DNA of 64,000 nucleotides from NCBI GenBank assembly GCA_002104985.1, contig MCGO01000079.1:62001-126000 (forward strand). The letters run 5' to 3'. Positions 43,801 through 53,965 of this stretch are shown one piece after another (position 1 is the first letter of the stretch; each line of letters opens with the position of its first letter). This stretch comes from Rhizoclosmatium globosum (Eukaryota; Chytridiomycota; Chytridiomycetes; Chytridiales; Chytriomycetaceae). The notes beneath the pieces were generated by a model. The model saw only the letters and a program-made list of their open reading frames with translations. It was not told the DNA's origin and did not search any database. The position numbers were made by a program, and so were the translations under genes.

Positions 43801-46800
43801 AAGTCAGTGGATACTTCCTATTCCCAATCGAATTCGAAGTTGCTCATCCGTAATCCAAATTATCTGGCTCCAAATACCTCTGGCAGTATATTGGCAAAGT
43901 CAAATGAATCGTATCCATTGAAAAGCTCGAAATCAAGTGTTATTGATCATAGTATGCTGGGACTCTACCTACAAAGCATGGGAGAGCCGCAGTCATCCAT
44001 CGAACTGTTGAAATTTATTCCGGGAGTGCTTGATGCATCGGATAACAATACGCAGATGGCAGCAGATATTATTCCAAGGATATCAGGAGTAGTATCTAAT
44101 ATTTTAGATAGCCTTGCCTCATTTGGGATAAAAATTGCGTTCATATTCGATGATTTACAATGGTGTGATAGTCATTCTTATGACTTACTCACATCACTGA
44201 TGAGGAAGTGTCCCTCCATTATGTTTATATTATCGTGTCGGCCTGCAGAGGTATTTGAAGTATATGATCTAAATTACGCTCATTATTTAAATTGCAGGAA
44301 TGGAGCAAAATGTATTTAGACCGTTTCTTTGCGTTGTCTGGTCTCTCCAAGCATAAAATTCCAATAGCACCCTTTCGTTACGAAGCGATTGATGAACTCA
44401 TACGATACAAGTTCCGAAATATCATGGCTCATACAGATACAGTTTCAAACGCATTAGTGAAAGATGTGCTGGAACGAAGTCAAGGAATCGCACTTGTCAC
44501 CAACATTTTTGTAAATATGCTACTTGAAGAGTCTTTGCTCAAGGTTGAGAATGGAGTTCTGACATATGCAAATGAGCATTCCGCCATTGAGCTACCGAAT
44601 GAGGCAATGGGTGCAATTGTTTCTCAGTTTGATAAGTTGTCTGTGCCGATGAAAATTGTTCTTCGACTTGCGGCTATGTGTGGCCAATATTTTGATACAC
44701 AAGAACTTAGTCAAGTGATTGAGAGTTCGAACTTGAAGCAAACATTGACGACGATTGACTGCGATCCCATAAAATTGTACAACCACATTATTAACTCTGA
44801 TAAATACCGTTTCATCAAGCGTGGAGATTCGCCTAATACCCTTGCTTTCACACACTATCTCATACAGCAAGGAATTTTGTCGACTGTTATACCCTCTAAG
44901 CGCGAAGAAATGCACGAGATGCTGGCGAACTATTATGAATCCAAGTTGAATGATGACAAGGCATCCGATCGGAAGTACTACTATACAGAAGTCTTAATTT
45001 TCCACTTGATGCAAATTGCGGGACAGTATGAACGGAAACAAACCGTCATTTTGAAGGCATTTGTGGAAAGCGCAACAATGTTTCGAAGCTCAGAGGCGTT
45101 GGAATATTATGACCTTCTTCTGTCAATACGAAAAGATGGTCAAGGATTGACGCAGTTAACGCAATTACAAGAGTCGAAAGAAAATCGATTACTAGGTCAG
45201 ATCTATTATGAGCTTGGGTGAGTCCTTTGTAATTTGGTTCATGAAAGCTAATTGATCTTTTTCAGGGACCGTCAAACTGCCATCAATCATTACTACCAAT
45301 CCCTCGCTAACCTCGGTCACATTGTTCCGAAATCCTTCTTTCGAAAACTATTGTCAACTTTCCATTTCACTCAAACAATCAAGAAGTTCATCAATTCGCC
45401 TACGGATCAGCAACAAACAATATCCCTTCAACTATTATGCACCGAATTTCCCGTCCTCGCGGCAGCATTACAACGACAGAACACCTCTCAAACACTCACC
45501 GAAACACTGTTCTCAGAGGTATCCACCTCCATAAGTGGAATCATTCGAATCCTCGCCGTGAACAAAACATCCCTCGAATATGCGCTTTTCAACACATTCG
45601 CGATATGTCTCATGGGCTGTGACCAAACTGACTGGAAGCTACGATACTGTCTCACATACCTCCTCACATCACAAACAAAACTACCCCTAAGATTTCTCCA
45701 CGAAACGTTGAACGAGAGTTTAGCTGCATTAAGCGATATACTGTATACGCAGGTACTTGACGAATACAAAGTAGAGCAAATGACGTCACCGCAGACAGTC
45801 ATGTATTCAGAGCTTGTTCGGTGTAAAGCTGTCCTTTCGCGAGCACGTGGGGATTGGAGAGTCGCGTTAGATGGGTTTCAGGATTTCGAGGAGATTAAGG
45901 TTGTGATTGGGTTGGGGACCAGTGAGGATGCGTTTTGGAGTCGGAGTAAGGTTGTTGAAATGCTCACGTTGTAAGTTTCCTAAATTGTGTTTTTGTGTTT
46001 TTTTGTCAATATTGAGACGCTTTTTTAGGCTCGGTGAATTTTCGGGTGCTGATTATGATCGGGAACAGACGTTGAAGTGGTACAACAACAATAACTGTGA
46101 TACGTATATGCAGTCGACATACTTGATCCAGCAAGCTGTGATTCAGTGCAGTTTAGGATGTATTGAAGACGCAACAAAAACGTATTTGGAGAACGCAATT
46201 ATTCCAGGTCATACAACCGACGATCCTTCAGGCAAAATCGAAACGATGGATGAAATGGAACAGTACATTCTGTTCCACACATGCTGCCTCACGATATGCA
46301 TCAGCATCATGCACTATGCATTTCGAAAAGACGATTTGTTTATATGGCGAAACCGCGCCGAAACGCATTGCTTACGGATTCTCAAAAAGTTTCGAAAAAT
46401 GCCTGGCGCAAACGTTGGTCAGCAAGGTGCACTCGTATGGATGATTCTCTCTGCATTAATGGACTGGTTTATTTTCGAAGACGGGTCTTCCGCTAAACCT
46501 GAAAATAAGCTTCGGAAAGGAGATCCGGAATACGAGCTTATCCGATTTTTCATTGGTGCAATGCGAAAAAAGATGCCACCGCTGTTCACGCATTTAAACT
46601 GTCTATGCAAGGCACTAGTCTATTTACGATCTGGAAAGCGGTTGCATTTCTGTGCCGAGATTGATCGGATTGTCGAAGCTGCAAAAGACAAGCCATTCAT
46701 TACTGAATATCATTCGATTTTGATTTTGACGTACAAGTGGATGATTGCGATTCAAATGACTCCTGGGAGTGATCCGGCTCGTGAAGCCGATGCACAAGCG

Positions 46801-46914
46801 TATGCTAGTTATTTTGAGAGTATGGATTATAAGTTTAGGTGTGATGTAATTGAGCGGCGGTTGTTGAAGTGTTTGCAGACGAGTATGAGAAGCACTCCGA
46901 GCAAAACTGGTTAG
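40897..46914 (+). CDS. Soluble adenylyl cyclase (ADCY10-type), class III cyclase plus AAA/STAND ATPase
   Basis: Eight exons (40897-41038, 41112-41274, 41323-42842, 42905-43139, 43185-44250, 44298-45217, 45266-45970, 46029-46914) total 5,637 nt and 1,878 residues. Cyclase half one has AIIDISG (metal Asp near residue 45) and VVKFSGDA (second metal Asp near 97), interrupted by two introns. Half two runs from VVFLKM through SIGISTGTVFSGIVG to VNNAARFM. A P-loop, GRSGVGKSA (about 660), and a Walker-B-like FIFDDLQWCD (about 1010) follow, then a helical repeat-rich C terminus. This is the order of bicarbonate/calcium-regulated sAC, which makes cAMP. A Ser-rich insert of about 220 residues lies between the two ATPase motifs. 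Such enzymes persist mostly in flagellated lineages. Confidence 0.88.
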
Positions 46915-47009
46915 ATAGATGTTTTTGGAATAAATAGATATTGGTTTTATTGGTATACTATCACACACAAGAAGCAAAGAATAAAGAAGTAGTCACAATG
47001 CTGTGTCAT

Positions 47010-47855
47010 TTAAACAACACTGATTGCGTTGATAGTAACTTGGCAATAAGCATCGGCAGGATCCGTATCAGTAGTAACTTGACAGTAGCTCCCAGCCTTG
47101 TAAACAAAATCAGGCGCAACCGTCAAAGGAATATCCTTTTTCCAAACGACTTGAGACACCAAGTTTTTGTACGATACCGACAGCACGTTTTTCGCACTAC
47201 TCAACTGCAACGTGAAAAGTGTTCCTGCAGCATAGTTCGCCTCAAGAGTATAACAACCAGATGTACGACTACACACAGCAATAGCGTAACCCTTCCCAAC
47301 TCCCAGCTGGTTCGCGCGGAAACTAACCTCACATCCAAGAGACGAGCTTATAATTTGAGAAAAGATGACCAACCGCGTTGGTTGTACGAAATCGACCTGA
47401 ATATTTTCGAGAATTCCATAAGTATTAAAAATGTGAACACACACGAATTTAAAAACCCGAACCTTTGCAGTGACATTCAATTGGTGTGGGATGGAGTCAG
47501 CAGATTTCCAAGATGCATAGGCTTGACCCGTGGGACCCGTCATTTGACGAAGCTCAGTACGTGGGTGTCCGCCAGACAGAGTGATTCCAGTGTTGGGGGT
47601 GTAGAAGACGACACCGGTCTTGGCAGCGTTGACATAGAAGTTTGGGCTGGTGAATGTGATCAAAGCTGGGTTGGAAATAGTGTTGACTGCGGTTGGGTTT
47701 GCAGCTGTTCCGACGGGTAACTGAATTGCCCAGCTGTTGTTGAAGTTGAGGAGCTTGGAAGGGGTGAGCGGGGCTGGAGCCGAGGTGGTTGTGGCCACTG
47801 GAGCAGCAGCAGTCATGGAGACCAAGCAGAGAGCAAGAAGAGACTGGCTGTACAT
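47010..47855 (-). CDS. Secreted PL7-like polysaccharide lyase (alginate_lyase2 fold)
   Basis: Exons are complement 47855-47463 and 47396-47010, giving 259 residues. The 66-nt intron is open in frame, so an unspliced form would also translate; removing it joins LNVTAK to VDFVQP, the better protein. A signal peptide (SLLALCLVSMTAAAP) is followed by a jelly-roll type sequence with PRTELRQ, matching the (R)(S/T)ELR motif, and DFVYKAGSYCQ, matching the YFKAGxYxQ motif with its catalytic Tyr. At the middle QIH/QVH motif the protein reads FSQII: the Gln is kept but the His is replaced. Family members cleave alginate or related uronans by beta-elimination. Substrate and activity are open; the gene is single and not linked to other lyases. 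Confidence 0.65.
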   Translation of the reverse strand: MYSQSLLALCLVSMTAAAPVATTTSAPAPLTPSKLLNFNNSWAIQLPVGTAANPTAVNTISNPALITFTSPNFYVNAAKTGVVFYTPNTGITLSGGHPRTELRQMTGPTGQAYASWKSADSIPHQLNVTAKVRVFKFVCVHIFNTYGILENIQVDFVQPTRLVIFSQIISSSLGCEVSFRANQLGVGKGYAIAVCSRTSGCYTLEANYAAGTLFTLQLSSAKNVLSVSYKNLVSQVVWKKDIPLTVAPDFVYKAGSYCQVTTDTDPADAYCQVTINAISVV

Positions 47856-48322
47856 GAGAATGTAGGAGTTTTGGGTACTTGTTTAGGGAATGATTCCATT
47901 CGCCAAACCTGTACCAATTTATAGCCTTTTTTCGGACAATGTTTCTAATATAATACAAAGGATTATGGCAAGTGCCTTTGTTTGCTGTGAAAATCGAGAC
48001 AACGGTCTGGATTGGAACAATCAGATTAAAACAAAGACGCAGTGCCGGCCATTGTGTGCAAGAATTTCACGAGACTTAGAAAATGAAAATAAATAGATAT
48101 TTGTTGATTTTGAAGACAATGTACACTGCTGAAAACAAAGGTCATCCATCTATTCATCCATGTTTTACAACAATTGATTGGCTAACAAAAAACAATGCAA
48201 GTTGTTTCAAACTTATCCCTTCTTTTAATTACGGAATATACGACCGTGTAGAATACGCAGAAGAACTCAGATGAAGTTGTCGTTGTTTGAGTTGTTCGGA
48301 CATCACACCCAAAAAAGCGAGC
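47856..48322. promoter_or_regulatory. Divergent intergenic region
   Basis: This 467-bp AT-rich stretch lies between the starts of the lyase gene (minus) and the TBC1D31 gene (plus) and presumably holds both promoters. Only short chance frames are present. Confidence 0.4.
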
Positions 48323-51300
48323 ATGAACGGAGGCACCACGAATGACGCACCGCCACGGACAGTGTACGTTGGCGACAGTAAGACGGGGCCACTATGGCGT
48401 CTTAGTGAGTGGCGCAAGGTGGTGACTGGCAAGAGCATTCAAGGGTAACTGTCTCTCTCTCTCTCTCTCTCTCTCTCTTCTAATCTAATTCTATTCTAAA
48501 ACCCAACTCGAACCCAATTCAACCAGATCGCTTCTCAAAGTATTCAATGCGACACCGACGCTTCCCTCTTCAACAACAACAACAACAACAACAAACGCAT
48601 CAACAACAACAAACACGCTCTTCTTCAACCGACCCGTTCCGTTTTCGGCCATCGCCACGTCCTTTGAAATGCCTTCTACGTTGGCAACGCAGCACTCGGA
48701 GTTGTCCGCATTTGAAGACAAGGACGACAAGGACGCGTTCGATTCGGCGCTGGCCTTTGTTGTTGCGGCCGCGGACCAGCGCGGCCACTTGTTTGCCCTT
48801 GATCTGCCAAAAAACAGGTGTGGCTGTGGCTGCCTCGCCTTAGTATTCATTACTAATGGCATGCATTCAAACAAAACAGATTCTGGCTGGTCGCTCGCTC
48901 CGGTGTTTCCGCTGTCTGCATGGCATTCAACTCGGTCAGACGACGCGAGGTCATTGTCGGCCTTGCTGATAACTCAATACACTGCTACAACATTGGTACG
49001 CAATCGACTCGTTCGGTGGAATCCTGTTTCGTTGACTCCCTATACTCTATAGACACAAATCAACTTGTGGCGCGTCTTCCTGCTTACCATAGATCGGAGC
49101 CTCTTCATATTTCTGTACACCCATCAAAACCGTTTGCTATTTCAAATAGTCGCTCAGAGTCGATTATTTGGGATACGGAGAAATGGGAGCGGAAACGTGT
49201 CCTTATGGGAGCAGGACCCGGTGTTCAGCAGGTATGTTGATTCAAAATATGGAGGAAGACTGAGTGATATGCGTATAATTTATTAAATACCTACCGAAAC
49301 AACTAGGCTAGCTACTCCAAAACGGGAGACTCTATCGTAACCGCCTTCAACGACGGCTCAATCTTAATTTGGGACTCGGAACTATTTAACCTCCGCTGGA
49401 AAATCTCGTTGGAACGATTTGCTCCCAATCCCACAGACGGATCTACTATTGGGACTGAGAGTGACGCGGACTTTCGAACAAAACTCATGATTATTCCACG
49501 ATCAAATTATTTTGCTGTTTCTGCTGGCGATGAGTTGATGGTGTATGGTGGATTGTGAGTTCAGTGTATGTTGTTGACAGACATTCAACTCACGCCATAC
49601 GCAGGTCATCTTCAATATATGTCTGGAATTTGGCTGAAAAACGACTCATGCATGAGATTTTGATTCCGTCCTTCAAAAAGCGTATCATTTCTCAAATTGA
49701 GTTTGTTGGGAACTCAAATGTACGTCTCCTTTTGAAACTGCAACGCCCCGAACTGATTCAACTGCATCAACAGATTGTCGCTGTTCTTTCAAGTGGCGGA
49801 GAACTCATATTCATTGATACTGAAGGTGCCAAAATGCTCGGTCAATTCAAGGGAAACCATTTGGTTTGAATATGTCTTGTCATTTTTTCATCTCGAAGAA
49901 ACTAAAACGAGGGACCTCATCAGTTCCGGTCGTTTACTCTGTCCCACGACGGATCAGTCATGACAGTCGTTCTGATGGACGCCAAGTACTCGATGCGGAT
50001 GATTCGAGTAGACCATATGATTCGACTGAAGCCTGAGAAACCCGTCGACGAATTTGACGCCGTTGAAGATGATGACAAGGTGATTATACTACTTTCGTCA
50101 ACAGGAATTTTTCCACCTGAACTCAAACCATTTTCTCAGTTTGACACGTTAGAGTTTCCAGCAAAGAATCCGAGTCCACCAGGGTCACCTGCAAAACGCG
50201 TCAAGTTGCAGTCGGAGCACACAAAAACATTTTATGAAATGATTGAGGCGAAGGTTTGTTTTATGATTCCTAAGATATTTTTTGTGATATTTATAAGATG
50301 CCAAACAGGAGGATACAACTATATTGAATCGGCGCAAGTTGTTGAAGTATTTGAAACACTATGGAAGTTATCCTGAGGATTACAGGTGAATCATACCGCG
50401 AGATTAATGGTTAATGTATTCACTCTTTTTTCAACAGAACCATGGTTTGGCGTTTCTTATTGAAGCTTCCAGAGAACCGAGAAGCATACGAAACTTTGTT
50501 GGATAAAAGTTTGCATCCTTCAGTTAAGGATTTCCGTAAAAAGTTTCCTCTGAAGAGTGATAGGTTGGCCAAGTCGATTGAAAAGTAAGGCATAACGGAG
50601 TAGGTCAGGTATTGACGTGAAAATTCCAGAGTATTATCGTGTTTGGCACATTGGTCACCTATCTTTGAGGATCTGGACTATCTACCTGGAATGGTATTTC
50701 CCATCGCCAAGCTCTTTGTGAACGACATGTTTTCTGGGTTTGAAGTCATGATGACGATCTTAAGTTTGTTTCCCTCTTCGTTCGTATTCCTTTGATCTGA
50801 TTTGGAGTATTTACAGCAAATTGGTGTCAAAAGTGGTGGGAGTATTACCCAAATCCACCTATCGAATGCCTCGGAGTCCTCGAAGACCTTCTAGCGTATC
50901 ACGATCCCGACCTCCTCGCCCATTTTACAACCCACAAAATCACATCCCAAGTATACGGCTGGGGCATGATGGCAACCCTCTTCACAGAAATCCTCTCCCA
51001 CTCCGACTGGCTCAAAGTATGGGACCACTTTGTAACAAACCCACCCGCCTACATGTACTACTTCCTCACATCCTACCTAATCGCCTCCCGCACCGCCCTC
51101 CTCGGCATCTCCAAAATCGAAGACTACCAATACTACTTCACACGCGTGAACCCCATCTCCATAGAAAAAGTGATTGTTTCCGCATACCAGATGCACTCCC
51201 GAACGCCCGACAGCTGTTCCCCCGTCACCTTCTTTGACGGCTTAAAGCCCCTCATGAGGGGCCAATACGCCGTGTTCAACAAATACCCTGAATTCATTGT

Positions 51301-52292
51301 CAACTACCAAAGTAAAATGAAGGAGCGGATTCGAGAGGATGAAGTTGATTATTTGAGGCGACGTAAGATGGCGGAGGATGTTGCAAAGTTGACTGAGGAC
51401 TTGAAGGTTGATAAGAAGGCGTGGGAGGGGGCGGAGTGGAGGATGAATGAGATGGTGGAGAAGTGGTGGGAGAATATGATGGGTGAGTGTCTTTGTGTTT
51501 TTTTGAGAGGTGAATTAATATGTGTTTTTTGAAATGTTTAGGGGCGGAAGATTCTCATAATGAACGGATTTCTAGGTTGGATGCACTTGAGAAGGAACAG
51601 CGGGCTCGTGCGTTGCGTCGTATTGCAGAAGGTATTATTACGTTCATCACTTGTGAGGGAAACTCACCTTCCAAAAACGCTCAGCACGCAAAAACTTTGT
51701 GGACCATCAAAACAACGCAACAAAGCTCCACGCCCTCTCCCTCGCCAAAGTCGTTGGTGCGAACCGTCAAGACTTTGAAACCCGCCTTGACCAAAAAACC
51801 ATCAACGCAAAATTCAAGGAAGTTGAAAACGAATGGCTCGCACGCCGTGAAGAAATGCTTGCCGCACGAGAAGAACTCGCGCGACTCGACCATACCCGTG
51901 CCGAGCGACTCGTCCGAAACGCCAAGACCGTCGGCGTCCCCTCTGGAGCTCTTTGGGATCCTGACTTGGACTATGAGAGGCCACCGAAAGATTCTGTGAA
52001 CGCGCCGGAAACGGAACGGCTTCGCGCGGCGAGGAAGGAAGGGTTTAGGGATCCTAGTTTGAGTCCGACGAGAATCCGGCCCCGCGCGTGGTCCCCAGAA
52101 CTTGTGGAGGAACGGAGACATCGACGGGCGGATGCGATGCGGTATGTGGATGTTTCTGATGCAAACCCGACTTCGCCAGTCACTATGAGCCATGAACCGA
52201 GTCCTGTTCGCTCGGACGCTAAGTTCTTCAATGACTTGGCGAAGGAGTTGTTGGGGTCTCCGGGCACGAGGAGCGTTACGTTCAAGGAATGA
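48323..52292 (+). CDS. TBC1D31: TBC1D31 orthologue (WD40 plus TBC domain, centriolar satellite/cilium protein)
   Basis: Fourteen exons (48323-48444, 48527-48817, 48880-48995, 49053-49231, 49307-49554, 49605-49719, 49774-49863, 49924-50253, 50309-50385, 50438-50584, 50630-50763, 50817-51482, 51542-51631, 51685-52292) total 3,213 nt, 1,070 residues, matching the human protein in order and size. WD repeats include VIVGLADNSIHCYNI and ISVHPSKPFAISN. The TBC domain starts at LKHYGSYPEDYR, continues through LSCLAHWSPIF and NWCQKWWEYYPNPPI, and ends before FNKYPEFIVNYQ; a coiled coil (ERIREDEVDYLRRR) follows. The usual Arg/Gln fingers of active Rab-GAPs are not evident. Human TBC1D31 sits at centriolar satellites and supports ciliogenesis, so a zoospore-flagellum role is inferred. 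Confidence 0.9.
48452..48478. repeat. (CT)n microsatellite in TBC1D31 intron 1
   Basis: About 13 uninterrupted CT units lie just after the donor site at 48445. The tract may serve as an unusually early pyrimidine run. Confidence 0.9.
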
Positions 52293-52401
52293 GGAGAGAA
52301 ACGTCAGTGAATGAACTTGAGCTGTTTATTTTGAAACTCAATTTAAAAATAACAATGAAGGGACCCCAAATAGAAATAATCAAAGAATATATGGTTGTGG
52401 T

Positions 52402-53826
52402 TTACTTGCGTTTGGAGAGTTTTTCTCCAACGTATTTGAAGGATTTGGATGGACCTGCTGTGAGGAGTCCTTTGATGGATTGAGTCAATGCTGGGATTCT
52501 CACAATGTCGCCGATAGCTAAGTGGGTTTTTAAGTACGTGTTGATGGGTGGATATTAGATGAGTACCTTTCTTGACGTATTGGTCAATCTTAGGTGATGT
52601 AGCAACTTTTTGGCATAACTCCATACTCTCCAAAATGTTTGAGGGGACTCCGATAACACCAGATCCATTTTCCTTTTGCCATGAAATAACAACCTTATCT
52701 CTGACATTCTTTGGCAACTCCAACAACAAGCTACCCCTCGTCTTGATATCCCAACTTTGCTCCAACACAATTTCCGCATCAACCTCGGTTCCAGCCTTCA
52801 ATGCCTCCGGAATCGCCTCCAAAGATCCAACCTTGTCCAAAAAGGGGCGGTACAAGCCACGTAAATGGATCATTTGTGCATTGACAATATTTTCAATCTT
52901 TTTCGGGTTCTCGCCAAACGTCATACGGAAGTCGCCTAGGTAGGACAACCCGACGATAGCAGTGTACAGCTGTTTTTCTGTGAATTTCGCGGGGAGGAGG
53001 AGTAACGCGACTCGAAGTGCGTTGAGGAGGTTTTGGTCGTTTGAGAGCTTGACTCTAGAGTCTCCACGCAAGATTTTGATCTGCATGGTAGTATATATAG
53101 GTTGGCATATAGAAGGGGGTGTAAAAGTTTCGATTGAATGGATCTCACAGGTTTCTGTAATCGGCCCGCGACGTAAAAGTTGTTCCATTCAGTCAAATCT
53201 TGGATTAAATGTTTCATTGAGATGACGCCGTATTTGATTCTCTGTTGAGGCAGAATTAGTAATACTGTGTGTAGTGATCAAGGGACCAACCAGGCCATCC
53301 ACAGTGACATCTGGATTAAAGTACATTCCAGCTCCAAACTTTTCTTGCAGAGCAGCGACAGACTGAGCGCCAGCTTTCGCCAAGAAGGAGTAATGGGAAG
53401 GGTTCTGCTTGATGTTCAGGTAATGCCAGTGCTCTGGATGAGAGACTCCAAAGATCAAATCCACCATGGGAGGCTTCTATTACGTAGTAAAAAGGTTAGT
53501 TCAGAAGGAGGGAGTGGTACTTGAGAAGCCGAGATCTCTCAGTTATCTCATGGGGTCAGTTGATCCAGTTGACAGTTGTCTCCCAAAGTCGCTTTGAAAG
53601 TACGAACCTTTGCCGGATCATCGTATCCAAGTTGTTTAAACACGCCTGATCCGTAACCAGCTGCGCATCGAATTGGCGCATCAAAATGATCCAAGATTGA
53701 AATCAGTTTCTTGTCAGCCCAAACATCCGGAACTGCCTCGCCAGAATTGGGCGACTGAGTCGAAAAGCGCCGAAAAGACGAGATTCGATTGGCAGTTTTA
53801 AAGGACCGGCAAAGTGGCGAAAACAT
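52402..53826 (-). CDS. TAM41: Mitochondrial CDP-diacylglycerol synthase TAM41
   Basis: Exons are complement 53826-53608, 53476-53291, 53241-53149, 53080-52567 and 52517-52402, totalling 1,128 nt and 375 residues. The basic, Arg/Ser-rich N terminus (MFSPLCRSFKTANRISSFRR) looks like a mitochondrial presequence. Nucleotidyltransferase signatures of the family are present: AAGYGSGVFKQ near residue 57, MVDLIFGVSHPEHWH, and NPSHYS; then RIKYGVISM and YVAGRLQKP. TAM41 makes CDP-diacylglycerol from phosphatidic acid and CTP at the matrix side of the inner membrane, the first step toward cardiolipin. The second intron (51 nt) carries a perfect TACTAAT branch site. It is convergent with TBC1D31 and co-directional with RRP5. 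Confidence 0.9.
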
Positions 53827-53965
53827 TGGATGCGCTCAAAAAACAAGTGTTTGGGTTTGTTGGAAGAACTTTTTCCCGACACTTCCGCCTCTTCTGGAAA
53901 CCTAGAATCTAAAAGTCTTATTTCCCTGATCTTTATTTGACCACATAATTACTATTCCCTATTGT

